DNA from: Bacteroidia bacterium
Lineage (GTDB): Bacteria > Bacteroidota > Bacteroidia > J057 > JAIXKT01
Length of the DNA: 43,335 nucleotides
NCBI GenBank assembly: GCA_026932145.1
Contig: JAIXKT010000007.1
Location: 14,177 to 57,511, forward strand
Direction: 5' to 3'
Shown here: in pieces, positions 31,950 through 40,331 of the stretch
Layout of the letters: each line of letters starts with the position of its first letter
How positions within the stretch are numbered: position 1 is the stretch's first letter
The notes under the pieces: model-generated
Database searches by the model: none
The model's input: the letters and a program-made list of their open reading frames with translations, nothing else
What the model was told of the DNA's origin: nothing
Position numbers and translations under genes: made by a program

Positions 31950-33176
31950 ATTCGGATACTGTATTTACATCAATATTATTGTCCGGCAGGTGGCTTTGGA
32001 AATAATCGTTCATTTGAGTTAAGTGAAGTTTGGGCAAAACAAGGCCATAATGTTTGGGTACTTACCTCGGTAGCACAATTTCCTAAAGAACATCCGGCGC
32101 ACCAACGGAAAATATACTCCTATCAAACACAAAGCGGAGTAACTGTTGTCGTTTTAAATGTCCCGTACTCTCATTTTATGTCAAATCTCCAAAGAATGTG
32201 GGCTTTTTTGAAATTCTTATGCACCGCCTTTTTTTATTTACTATTTAAAGTTTCAAAATTTGATATAGTTTACGCATCTTCTACCCCACCTTCAATCGGT
32301 ATTTTAGCCTATTGCTTAACGGTTTTTAATAAAGTTCCATTTGTTTTAGAAACCGTTGATGTATGGCCGGATGTTCCAATTGGAATGGGAATTATCAGAA
32401 ATAAATTTATTATCAATATATTAAATTTAGGAATGAACTTAATATATCGGCGAGCGAAAAGAATCATTGCACTTTCTCCGGATATGAAAAGCCAAATTTG
32501 CACACATGGTATTCCGGCAGAAAAGGTTTTCGTAAGTTTTAATGGCACAAATACTACCTTATTTAAACCAGATTTTGCACAGAATTACACACAAAATAAA
32601 AGCAAAATTATTTTTTTGTATGCAGGAACAATCGGTAAGGCAAATCAGCTTACGCAGATAATTCCGTTGGCAAAAGAATTTATTAAGCACAATTTTTCTG
32701 TTGAGTTTAGAGTTATTGGAGCAGGAAATAAACAAGCAGATTTTGTGGATTCTCTTAATCAAGAAAAAATCCCTACAATAGTTTTCAAAAAATCAGTTCC
32801 GAAGGAGCTTATTATCAGTGAGATGCAAGACGCAACGTTTGGAATAGTCTGTTTTGCTCCCTATGAAGTCCTTGCAGCAAATAGTGCGAATAAGTTTTAT
32901 GATTATTTAGCTTGTGGCTTACCCGTCCTAATCAACTATGGCGGATGGCAGGCTTCTTGGCTAAAAAAATATGATTGTGGTATCTCAGGAGACTTTTTGA
33001 ACCCAAAAGATATGGTAGTTCAACTGATAGAAATAATTTCGGATAGTGAAAAGTTGTTACGAATGCGCCAAAATGCACGGCAACTTGCCGTTGAAAAATT
33101 TGACCGTGCCGATATTGCCAACAGTTTAGCCGCTATTTTTGAACAGATAATTAGCCAAAAAGCTAATTACCATTGA
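31950..33176 (+). CDS. Family 4 glycosyltransferase (WbuB-like); non-standard start, N-terminus upstream of first ATG
   Basis: A GT4-type glycosyltransferase of about 408 residues. The first ATG is at 32178, but the frame is open back to a TAA at 31896 and its upstream part reads like the family N-terminus: from 31950 it gives a start I-R-I-L-Y-L-H-Q-Y-Y-C-P-A-G-G-F-G-N-N-R, matching the M-R-I-L-Y-L-x-Q-Y-F pattern of the WbuB-like enzymes. The C-terminal part has ILFLYAGTIGKA-like Rossmann residues, AANSANKFYDYLACGLPVLI and GGWQASW (donor-binding). No ATG, GTG or TTG occurs in frame between 31896 and 32178. ATT at 31950 is the likely start, or a sequence error hides it. It ends in a 10-base overlap with convergent fabH. 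Confidence 0.8.
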   Translation: MRILYLHQYYCPAGGFGNNRSFELSEVWAKQGHNVWVLTSVAQFPKEHPAHQRKIYSYQTQSGVTVVVLNVPYSHFMSNLQRMWAFLKFLCTAFFYLLFKVSKFDIVYASSTPPSIGILAYCLTVFNKVPFVLETVDVWPDVPIGMGIIRNKFIINILNLGMNLIYRRAKRIIALSPDMKSQICTHGIPAEKVFVSFNGTNTTLFKPDFAQNYTQNKSKIIFLYAGTIGKANQLTQIIPLAKEFIKHNFSVEFRVIGAGNKQADFVDSLNQEKIPTIVFKKSVPKELIISEMQDATFGIVCFAPYEVLAANSANKFYDYLACGLPVLINYGGWQASWLKKYDCGISGDFLNPKDMVVQLIEIISDSEKLLRMRQNARQLAVEKFDRADIANSLAAIFEQIISQKANYH

Positions 33177-34150
33177 ATTGCGGCAGATGCCCAAGTGAAT
33201 CCGGAGCCAAAAGAGGCTAAGATAATCTTATCTCCGGGCTTTATTTTTCCCTCACGTTTTGCTTCTGCTATGCAAATAGGGATGCTTGCAGCCGTAGTAT
33301 TGCCGTATTTATGAATATTTGAAAAGAACTTTTCCATTGGGATATTCATAATTTCAGCTACTTTTTGGGAAATTCGTAGGTTAGCTTGGTGCGGCACAAT
33401 CAAGTCAATGTCGTCATTAGACCAATGATGTTTTTCCATAGCTTCTCTGATAACTTCCGGGAAGCGGGTAGCAGCGTGGCGAAATACCTCACGGCCATTC
33501 ATATATGCGTGGAGACCTTTTCCGCCAGGAGAAACTTTGGGGTTACGTGTAGAGGTAGGTTCCGGCACACAGAGTTCTTTGGCATATTTACCTTGTGCGT
33601 GCAAGTGTGTAGATAGAATACCGCCCGGTGTATCTTTGGCAGAAACTACGACTGCGCCGGCACCATCTCCAAACAAAACGCCAACAGTGCGCCCTTCTGG
33701 GCTGGTGTCAATAGTCGTAGATTGAACCTCCGCGCCAACGACTACAATGTGCTGAAAAACTCCGTTTTTGATATACTGCTCGGCAATAGATAATCCATAA
33801 ACAAAACCGGTACATTGCTGGCGAATATCAATAGCTCCAATATTCGGGAAGCCCATCTTAGCCTGCAAAAAACAGCCTGAGCCGGGAAACCAACATTCCG
33901 GTGATAAAGTTGCAAAGACCAGTAAATCAACATCTTCCTTAGTAATTCCGGCTTCTTCTAATGCCATTTCAACAGCAGGTATGGCTAAGTCAGAAGGGCC
34001 TAACTCTCCCTCTATAAACCTACGCTCTTTGATGCCGGAACGCTCTACTATCCATTCATCAGAGGTGTCATAAATCTTAGACATATCGTCATTTGTAACG
34101 ACTTTTGGGGGAAGGTAAAAACCAGTCCCGGTGATATGTGCATACGGCAT
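33167..34150 (-). CDS. fabH: Beta-ketoacyl-ACP synthase III (FabH)
   Basis: A 327-residue condensing enzyme that starts fatty acid synthesis by joining acetyl-CoA (or a branched starter) to malonyl-ACP. The triad is visible: Cys in QQCTGFVYG, His in VPHQANLRI and Asn in KYGNTTAASIP. The thiolase fold and overall length are normal; SGSGFTWASAAIQW is the conserved end. Starter specificity cannot be told. The gene is 3 bases after the leucine-rich-repeat gene's stop, so both share a transcript. Its stop codon overlaps the glycosyltransferase gene's 3' end by 10 bases. Confidence 0.95.
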   Translation of the reverse strand: MPYAHITGTGFYLPPKVVTNDDMSKIYDTSDEWIVERSGIKERRFIEGELGPSDLAIPAVEMALEEAGITKEDVDLLVFATLSPECWFPGSGCFLQAKMGFPNIGAIDIRQQCTGFVYGLSIAEQYIKNGVFQHIVVVGAEVQSTTIDTSPEGRTVGVLFGDGAGAVVVSAKDTPGGILSTHLHAQGKYAKELCVPEPTSTRNPKVSPGGKGLHAYMNGREVFRHAATRFPEVIREAMEKHHWSNDDIDLIVPHQANLRISQKVAEIMNIPMEKFFSNIHKYGNTTAASIPICIAEAKREGKIKPGDKIILASFGSGFTWASAAIQW

Positions 34151-34153
34151 AGT

Positions 34154-34678
34154 TTATTTTTTTTCGTTAGGAGTACCTAATAAATCTATTTGGCAATTGG
34201 GAAGTGCTTTACGAATGTATGATATTTCGTAAAGAGTTAAGTTATTGTTAGTTAAATCCAGATAGCGTAGTTTCCTTAAATTAACGATTTCGCGAGGAAA
34301 TCCCTCTAACTGGTTTTTACCTAAATAACAAGATTCTAATCTCGTTAATTCACAAAACTCTTTGGGTAGATGTACTAACTTATTCTTGTAAAGACTTAGC
34401 TCCCGAAGATTTTTTAGCGTAGAAATATCGGCAGGTAACTCTTTGATTTTATTACGATTCAAATTTAGCACTTGTAGATTCTTAAAAACCAATATCTCTT
34501 TGGGAAATTCAGTGTATTTCTTATCAGAAAGACTGAGTTTATAAACTTTTTCCGGAGACTTTAAGGCTTCATCTAAATCATAAAACCATGGCTGAGAATC
34601 TAAATTAGTTTGGGCAGATAGCGACAAATAACAGCCCAAAGTGAACAATAACAAAAATTTGGAAAACCAAAATTTCAT
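34154..34678 (-). CDS. Secreted leucine-rich-repeat protein
   Basis: A 174-residue exported protein. The ATG at 34678 gives a signal peptide of about 23 residues (KFWFSKFLLLFTLGCYLSLSAQ); an earlier in-frame ATG at 34729 puts 17 residues before it and is unlikely. Residues about 45-155 are four or five leucine-rich repeats of 23 residues with the pattern LxxLxLxxNxLxxLPxxI (for example LQVLNLNRNKIKELPADIS and LRELSLYKNKLVHLPKEFC). Such repeats bind proteins. It is the first gene of a unit with fabH, an odd pairing that may be simple read-through. No anchor or sorting signal is apparent. Confidence 0.85.
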   Translation of the reverse strand: MKFWFSKFLLLFTLGCYLSLSAQTNLDSQPWFYDLDEALKSPEKVYKLSLSDKKYTEFPKEILVFKNLQVLNLNRNKIKELPADISTLKNLRELSLYKNKLVHLPKEFCELTRLESCYLGKNQLEGFPREIVNLRKLRYLDLTNNNLTLYEISYIRKALPNCQIDLLGTPNEKK

Positions 34679-35129
34679 GTACAAAACGTTTAAGGGCGTA
34701 AATATACAGATATTCGCAGCAATACACACAATTTAATAAAAAAACGACCTGTTATCTATAAGTTACGGCTTTTTGCTGTTCTAAGCCATAATTTACTTTT
34801 AGTAATGAGAATTTTATTAAATTTCAAAAAATCAAAGTCTTTTTGAAAATTATCTCAACACGTATTCTCATCATAGCCTCCGTACCTACTAAATTGAAGA
34901 AAGTTCAGGTGTCCTTTTTATACCAAGGAAAAGATGAGAATAATGAATTTTATCCTTGACTTATCAATTGGCACATTCATTTGTGAAATTACCGATATTA
35001 TGCTACTTTTAACCTCGGATAAATGTTGATTTTGTTTTGATTACAGATAAATATACTAAAATCAACATTTTATCCAATTTCTAAGCACTTAAAATTAGAT
35101 ACTTAGATTAAAGATTACGAAGTATTGAT
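34679..35129. other. Non-coding stretch between the LRR gene and the small secreted gene
   Basis: About 450 bases without a convincing gene. It contains an AT-rich hairpin (about 34821-34851, ATTTCAAAAA...TTTTTGAAAAT) and a long inverted repeat at 35017-35075. No promoter of the TAnnTTTG type precedes the LRR or 35130 genes clearly. No recognisable RNA family. Confidence 0.5.
35017..35075. repeat. Inverted repeat with 17-18 base arms
   Basis: GGATAAATGTTGATTTTG (35017-35034) is the reverse complement of AAAATCAACATTTTATCC (35058-35075) except for one extra A in the right arm and an end mismatch, with a loop of about 23 bases. It may be a hairpin RNA, an operator, or the remnant of a small mobile element. 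Confidence 0.55.
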
Positions 35130-35474
35130 ATGAAATATTATAATTTAATTTTAGTAAGCGTTTTTACATTATTTATCAGTAATCGCTCTTATTCACAGCC
35201 CGATTCGTCTGTAATAAACAAACAAGTAAAAATATATTATGCAAAAAAATCTCTTGCCGATGGCTCACCGACTTACAGCATCGAAAATATAAAAATTATC
35301 GAAATCACTATATCTTCCAAAGATACTTTTCTGGTAAAAGTGAATGTCAGCGGAACATATCAGAATCACTCAATACCCGATGAAGAAAGAGAACACGATT
35401 TTGAGCACAAACGCATTTTTATCTTCTATCAAAATTCAAAAAAAAACTGGGAGTGTGAGTTACAATATGAATAA
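35130..35474 (+). CDS. Small secreted protein, unknown function
   Basis: A 114-residue protein I do not recognise. A signal peptide covers residues about 1-23 (ILVSVFTLFISNRSYSQ). The mature part is hydrophilic with alternating strands such as IKIIEITISSKDTFLVKVNVSG and has an acidic patch (DEEREHDFEH). It ends KKNWECELQYE. There is one Cys, so no disulphide within the chain. It has no close neighbours on its strand and no clear promoter; a lone small exported gene of this kind is often lineage-specific. Gene reality is supported by the signal peptide only. Confidence 0.6.
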   Translation: MKYYNLILVSVFTLFISNRSYSQPDSSVINKQVKIYYAKKSLADGSPTYSIENIKIIEITISSKDTFLVKVNVSGTYQNHSIPDEEREHDFEHKRIFIFYQNSKKNWECELQYE

Positions 35475-35726
35475 AAAAACACTTAATTTTACAAAATCTC
35501 GGTAAATTCTTTAAGGTAAAATAGTTCATAACCTGCAATATTTTTAAACTCATTTTTTAACATAATCAGCCGAAAAAATAATATTATTAATAGAAACTAT
35601 GAGTAAAAGATTTTTAAAAAAAACACTGTTGAAAATCAGATAGTTAATTCTATATAAACTTATTATTCATGATGTCTATTATTGCCAAAAAATTCATCAT
35701 ACTTTCATAGTCAGAATTTTTAGAAA

Positions 35727-36305
35727 ATGGAAAAAAAACAAAAAACAGAAGAATCCTCATGGTTTTGGATATTTAGAGGAGGACTTCTTATTTTCATAAC
35801 TACTCTTGTTGTTACGATACTATCGTGTGTGGTTGCTGGAATTATATATAGCGATACGTTTATGCACTGGATTATTTTGGTAAGTACACCTTTAATTTCC
35901 GGACTTATTCTTGTTCCCATAACACGTTTATTCCTAACAAAGGGTGAGGAATCAAGGAACTTTTGGGCACATTTTACCATTAATACTTTAGTATTTGGAA
36001 CTTTCATAACTGCTGCTTTTCTGACAATTAATCGCTATTTTCCTACAGGTGTATCAAGAAAAATCAAAACAAAAATCTTTAATATTGAATATGTTGATAG
36101 AATTGGGCACGATAGTAAAGGAAGAGCCGAACGCATTTGCCATACTACATGCACGGTGTTAATTGATGGGAAAGAACAAGATTTGCTATTTAAGTGTGGT
36201 ACAAATCTTGACATTGTACCTGATATGTACATTACGCTACAAAAAGGATATTTTGGCTTTGAAGTTATTGTTGATACAGATCCTCCTAGATTTCCTTATA
36301 GATAA
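35727..36305 (+). CDS. Small integral membrane protein, unknown function
   Basis: A 192-residue protein I do not recognise. Three hydrophobic segments are visible: about 17-42 (GLLIFITTLVVTILSCVVAG), 47-66 (HWIILVSTPLISGLILV) and 88-104 (NTLVFGTFITAAFLTI). A soluble C-terminal domain of about 85 residues follows with Cys residues in CHTTCTV and FKCGTN. The C-terminal part resembles a small beta domain (RKIKTKIFNIEYVD...). It lies alone, 250 bases after the preceding gene. A short hairpin (36348-36364) lies after it. The coding status is supported by the clear topology and length. Confidence 0.62.
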   Translation: MEKKQKTEESSWFWIFRGGLLIFITTLVVTILSCVVAGIIYSDTFMHWIILVSTPLISGLILVPITRLFLTKGEESRNFWAHFTINTLVFGTFITAAFLTINRYFPTGVSRKIKTKIFNIEYVDRIGHDSKGRAERICHTTCTVLIDGKEQDLLFKCGTNLDIVPDMYITLQKGYFGFEVIVDTDPPRFPYR

Positions 36306-36347
36306 AGACTATCAAAAGAAGTTCGAGAAAAGAATAAAACACAGTAT

Positions 36348-36364
36348 AGCTATTGGTAATAGCT
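36348..36364. terminator. Weak hairpin between convergent genes
   Basis: AGCTATT (36348-36354) pairs with AATAGCT (36358-36364) around a GGT loop, followed after some bases by a T-rich stretch. Its place between the convergent ends of 36305 and 36390 suggests a terminator; the stem is short. Confidence 0.35.
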
Positions 36365-36389
36365 GAGGTTACTTTTATTGTTTTATTTC

Positions 36390-37616
36390 TTATTGTGTGT
36401 CTGTGAGTTGGTCTCTGGTGTCTGTTGGGATAATAACGGATCGGGAAATGGTAACGTTTGGGTCTATGGCGATTCGGTAGGTGTGGTGTTTTTTTCCAAA
36501 AGTTGCTCCGGTATTTTCGTGTAGTTTTTGCATTTTGGGGTTAAAGTCTCCCACCCAACTGAGTTCAATTTCTTTGAAACCTAATGCTCTGACTTTTGGC
36601 ATGGGGTGCATAATCAGCCCGGATTCGAGGCCATAGCGTTGATACTTAGGGCGGATTCCCATGATAACGACTCTTCCGCGTGTGAGTTGCCCATTTTTAC
36701 GATACCATTCAAAGCCATTACGCTTGCGCCACAGAAATTTAACGGCTTCCAAGATTCCAAATTTCCCCTTCAAGGGTTTGAATATTTGGTTGAGGTCTGG
36801 CAAGCACAGCACAAAGCCGGCGGGTTCATTTTGTTCATAGGCAAAGCAAATCATATCTGGAATGATGATGGGCTTTAATTCATTTATTAAGGTATTTAAA
36901 GCTTCTTGGGTCATTTCTTGAAAGTTTTCATGAAATTGCCAAGCATCATTATAGATTGTTCTGAAATCTTCGCTATATTTTGCTATTTTTTTCATATCAA
37001 AGCTTTCAAAGTGAAAGCCTCCTTTTCTCATAATCCATTCGGATATTTTTTGGAATCGTTCGGGTAGTTCTTTGGTAATGTCGAGATGTTTTGAAAATTG
37101 TTCAAAAAACATTTGGAAGCCATAGGTTTCAAAGAGTTTTTGGTAATACGGTGGGTTATAGGGCATTCCATAGCCGGGGTGTGTAAAGCCCTCTACCAGC
37201 AAGCCCCAGTAGCGGTCGTTTTCTCCGAAGTTTACCGGGCCGTCTATTACCTGAGCATTCTGCTTTAGCAACCAATCTTTGGCAATATCAAACAACGTGT
37301 TGGCAATAGATTGGTCATTAATACATTCAAAAAAGCCGATTCCGCCGATTTTAAACTTTTCACCCCGAGCCTTTTTGTTGTTGATAAATGCTGCGATTCT
37401 TCCAATATAATTTCCTTGATTATCAGTTAGATACCAACGTTGAGCGATGCCGTTTCCGGTAACTTTGGCACTCTTTTTAGGGTCAAATATATTCCGAATC
37501 TCCATATCGAGCGGGCACACCCACACGGGATCGTTTCGGTACAAATAACGTGCGACATCCAAAAAGTGGCTTTCTGTGCGTTTGTCGGTTACTATATGAA
37601 TATTACAATTAGACAT
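36390..37616 (-). CDS. GNAT-like N-acetyltransferase domain protein (Bacteroidota-type)
   Basis: A 408-residue cytoplasmic protein of the GNAT fold, a long two-lobe variety common in Bacteroidota. N-terminal features: RYLYRNDPVWVCPLDMEIRNIF, AAFINNKKARGEKFKIGGIGFFEC, then a QVIDGPVNFGENDRYWGLLVEGF block. The C-terminal lobe holds the acetyl-CoA-binding-like part: RGRVVIMGIRPKYQRYGLESGL, a variant of the Q/RxxGxG/A loop, and KEIELSWVGDFNPKMQKLHENTGA. The substrate is unknown. A promoter box TAGGTTTG (37636-37643, minus strand) is 19 bases before the ATG. It is a single-gene unit. Confidence 0.75.
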   Translation of the reverse strand: MSNCNIHIVTDKRTESHFLDVARYLYRNDPVWVCPLDMEIRNIFDPKKSAKVTGNGIAQRWYLTDNQGNYIGRIAAFINNKKARGEKFKIGGIGFFECINDQSIANTLFDIAKDWLLKQNAQVIDGPVNFGENDRYWGLLVEGFTHPGYGMPYNPPYYQKLFETYGFQMFFEQFSKHLDITKELPERFQKISEWIMRKGGFHFESFDMKKIAKYSEDFRTIYNDAWQFHENFQEMTQEALNTLINELKPIIIPDMICFAYEQNEPAGFVLCLPDLNQIFKPLKGKFGILEAVKFLWRKRNGFEWYRKNGQLTRGRVVIMGIRPKYQRYGLESGLIMHPMPKVRALGFKEIELSWVGDFNPKMQKLHENTGATFGKKHHTYRIAIDPNVTISRSVIIPTDTRDQLTDTQ

Positions 37617-37635
37617 AACACGTTGTTTAAAGGCG

Positions 37636-37643
37636 CAAACCTA
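37636..37643 (-). promoter_or_regulatory. -7 promoter box of the GNAT gene
   Basis: TAGGTTTG on the minus strand, 19 bases before the ATG at 37616. The same TTTTATGTAGGTTTGC-type context is found before preA. Confidence 0.5.
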
Positions 37644-37786
37644 CATAAAATTTTAGGTTGCGGTTCAGATTTTTTGAAACTCCCTTGTTGGTAGTCAAAT
37701 AACATTACATAGCTATTGGTTGATTTATAGGCTTAAACTTCGTGGGTAAAGTAAAAAAATCAGATAAGTTATGCGTTAATTCATTG

Positions 37787-37794
37787 TACTTTTG
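37787..37794 (+). promoter_or_regulatory. Leaderless-type promoter box of gldF
   Basis: TACTTTTG matches TAnnTTTG and lies 6 bases before the ATG at 37801. It overlaps the in-frame TTG at 37792, so that codon is not a usable start. Confidence 0.5.
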
Positions 37795-37800
37795 CAAAAA

Positions 37801-38547
37801 ATGAGAGAACACATTCAAAATATAGCTGTTATAGCTGCCAAAGAAACCGCTTCTTTCTTTAACTCATTGATTGCCTACGTAGTTATGACTGTTTACTTGC
37901 TGGGAGTTGGGTTATTCTTGTGGGTATTTCCGGGAAATGTGTTAGAAACCGGCTTTGCCGAAATGAACACGTTGTTTAATATGGGGCCTTGGCTGTTTTT
38001 ATTTTTAATTCCGGCAATTACGATGCGTTCTTTTTCTGAAGAATTTAAGACTGGAACTATCGAACTCCTATCTACTAAGCCGGTTACTAACCTCCAAATT
38101 ATTTTGGGGAAATATACTGCCGCTGTGTTTTTGGTTAAATTTACCTTGATTCCAACTATTATCTTTGTGATTTCGCTTTCTGTAATATCTGAGCAGACAT
38201 GGAGTTTGGATTACGGAGCAATTATCGGTTCTTACGTAGGGTTAGTTGGCTTAGGGGCAACTTTTGCTGCCATCGGGTTATTTTGCTCATCTATTACTGA
38301 TAATCAGATAATTGCGTTTATCGTTTCGGTTTTTGTCTGTTTTTTTGCTTACGCTGGCTTTGATTATATCGCAGATATGGAATTTCTGACTGCTGTCAAT
38401 GGAGAAGTCTTGAATATTGGCTTAATAGAGCATTACCGAAGTGTTTCCAGAGGCGTTTTAGATACTCGGGATTTACTGTATTTCTTGACGGCTATCACAA
38501 TTTTTATCTTAGTTACCTACTACACGCTGCTGAATAAAAAGAAATGA
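37801..38547 (+). CDS. gldF: Gliding-motility ABC transporter permease GldF
   Basis: A 248-residue inner-membrane permease with six hydrophobic segments, the GldF subunit of the Gld ABC transporter. Together with GldA (ATPase) and GldG, it is required for gliding in flavobacteria. Family landmarks are KETASFFNSLIAYVVM, MGPWLFLFLIPAITMRSFSEEF, the EELLS-like KTGTIELLSTKP and YYTLLNKKK at the end. The ATG at 37801 is preferred to TTG 37792 because of the promoter box. gldG follows with a 4-base ATGA overlap. gldA is not in the window. Many non-gliding Bacteroidota also keep gldFG, so gliding is not proven. Confidence 0.93.
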   Translation: MREHIQNIAVIAAKETASFFNSLIAYVVMTVYLLGVGLFLWVFPGNVLETGFAEMNTLFNMGPWLFLFLIPAITMRSFSEEFKTGTIELLSTKPVTNLQIILGKYTAAVFLVKFTLIPTIIFVISLSVISEQTWSLDYGAIIGSYVGLVGLGATFAAIGLFCSSITDNQIIAFIVSVFVCFFAYAGFDYIADMEFLTAVNGEVLNIGLIEHYRSVSRGVLDTRDLLYFLTAITIFILVTYYTLLNKKK

Positions 38548-40238
38548 AACTTTCATTCATACAACTGTTTCTCATTGTTGCGATTTTAATTACTTTAAAC
38601 TTAATTAGTTCTGGTTTTTTCTATCGTTGGGATTTAACGGCAGAGAGGAGATATTCCATATCTCAGGTTTCTCAACAGACGGCAGATTCTTTGGAGTCTG
38701 TTTTAACGGTTAAAGTTTACTTAGAGGGAGATTTTCCGGCTCCGTTAAAGCGGTTTGCTGATGCTGTTCGTACCACTTTAATCGAGCTAAAAGTCTATGC
38801 AGGGAGTAACTTGCAGTATAAATTTATCAATCCGGGTAAAAATCCAGACTTGATGAAGCTCTTTAATGAGCATGGAATTTCACCTTTACCGGTAAATGTG
38901 CGTACTTCGGAGATGGAATCTTCACGCCAATATGTTTTTCCGGTGGCTGTAGTTTCTTATCAAGGTAAAGATGAATATGTAGATTTGATTAAAGGTTCCA
39001 GTTTTCCCAATGGTCAAGTAGATTTAATTCGTGCGGAGCAAGATATTGAGTATAAGTTAGTTTCTGCAATAAAGCGGCTAATGACTACGGAGCCGCGAAT
39101 TGTGGGATTATTGCGGGGGCAAAGAGAGTTTAACCGCAACGTAATGGCAGAATGGATTCAAGAGATGAGCCAGTTCTACACTATTTTAGATGTCCGTGCT
39201 GATAGCGGGCAATCTATTGCGCCTTCAAAACGTTTTTTACCGGATACAATAGCCCAAAAGTTAGCCGGACGAGGGGTAGATGTGCTCGTCGTTGCCCAGC
39301 CGGATACTGCCTTTTCTGAAAGAACAAAATATGAAATTGACCAATATCTAATGCGCGGCGGCAGAATCCTATGGATTGTTGACCAAGAAAAAGTAGATGT
39401 CTCCAATGGCCCTTCGCTATCCATAATGCGGCAGCTAAACCTCGATGATTTGTTCTTTAAATACGGTTTTAAGATAAATTACGATTTAGTACAGGATGTT
39501 AGTTGCGGACGTTTAGACGTTATTCGGGGGTTCAATGACGGGCCGGTTTGGAGTTCCGAAAAGTGGTTGTATTATCCGGCTGTCTATAACCTACCAGACC
39601 ACCCCATTAACCGAAATATTGATGGCTTATTGCTCCGCTACGTAAGCACCATTGACACAATACCCAGAAACGGTGTCAAGTTTACACCCTTTGTTTTTAC
39701 CTCTGCTTATAGCAGAACCCTCAACGGAAACGTTATGATAGACTTAAACAAAGAACTAACAAACCCGCCACCGGTAGAAGTGTTTCGTTACAAAGGAAAT
39801 AAAGTTGTTGGTTTACAGTTAGATGGAAAATTTGAATCTTTATTTGCCGGAAGAACACCCCCCGTTGATACCAAAGCACCTAACCCACCAACTGCCAAAT
39901 TTATAGCCCAAAATATATTCCCAACCGAAATGCTTGTTGTGTCAGACGGCCAAATAGCCCTTCCCGAAGACTACCGAGGAAGACCCGGCACAATGCCATT
40001 GGATAACAAAACTTTCTTGATGAACTGTCTTGACTTACTTATGGGAAATCAAGCTATTACCCAAATCAGAGCTAAGGAGGTATCTATAAAGCAATTACAT
40101 AAAGAAACTGTTGTTCAAAATAAAATCTTAATACAACTTTTGAATGTACTTTTCCCTGTAATTCTAATCCTTTTATTTGGTATTGCTCGCCACCAATTGC
40201 GTGTTCGAGAGAACCAGAAAAAAGCTGTTATCACCTGA
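38544..40238 (+). CDS. gldG: Gliding-motility ABC transporter substrate-binding protein GldG
   Basis: A 564-residue GldG. It is anchored by an N-terminal membrane segment (about 5-23, IQLFLIVAILITLNLISSG) and a C-terminal one (about 530-550, LLNVLFPVILILLFGIA), with a large periplasmic part between. The ABC_transp_aux and related regions include VDLIRAEQDIEYKLVSAIKRL and MRGGRILWIVDQEKVDVSN. Length and topology match the family. It overlaps gldF by 4 bases (ATGA), giving translational coupling. Its exact contribution to transport is unknown. The downstream wzy-like gene follows after 93 bases. Confidence 0.92.
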   Translation: MKLSFIQLFLIVAILITLNLISSGFFYRWDLTAERRYSISQVSQQTADSLESVLTVKVYLEGDFPAPLKRFADAVRTTLIELKVYAGSNLQYKFINPGKNPDLMKLFNEHGISPLPVNVRTSEMESSRQYVFPVAVVSYQGKDEYVDLIKGSSFPNGQVDLIRAEQDIEYKLVSAIKRLMTTEPRIVGLLRGQREFNRNVMAEWIQEMSQFYTILDVRADSGQSIAPSKRFLPDTIAQKLAGRGVDVLVVAQPDTAFSERTKYEIDQYLMRGGRILWIVDQEKVDVSNGPSLSIMRQLNLDDLFFKYGFKINYDLVQDVSCGRLDVIRGFNDGPVWSSEKWLYYPAVYNLPDHPINRNIDGLLLRYVSTIDTIPRNGVKFTPFVFTSAYSRTLNGNVMIDLNKELTNPPPVEVFRYKGNKVVGLQLDGKFESLFAGRTPPVDTKAPNPPTAKFIAQNIFPTEMLVVSDGQIALPEDYRGRPGTMPLDNKTFLMNCLDLLMGNQAITQIRAKEVSIKQLHKETVVQNKILIQLLNVLFPVILILLFGIARHQLRVRENQKKAVIT

Positions 40239-40297
40239 CACTGCTTATGAGCTATGTGCAAATAATGTTGTATCTCATTCTTTTTTATTCGGTTAAA

Positions 40298-40314
40298 TTA
40301 CTATCGCATAGTAA
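40298..40314. promoter_or_regulatory. Small palindrome before the wzy-like gene
   Basis: TTACTAT-CGC-ATAGTAA forms a perfect 7-base inverted repeat 17 bases before the ATG at 40332. It may be an operator or hairpin; the match is too short to be sure. Confidence 0.25.
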
Positions 40315-40331
40315 ATACCCAAACTGACGAT

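Noticed and set aside
34821-34851. Hairpin ATTTCAAAAA...TTTTTGAAAAT in the 450-base gap as a small RNA
   Set aside because: It is pure A/T except for two bases, which chance pairing in AT-rich DNA explains.
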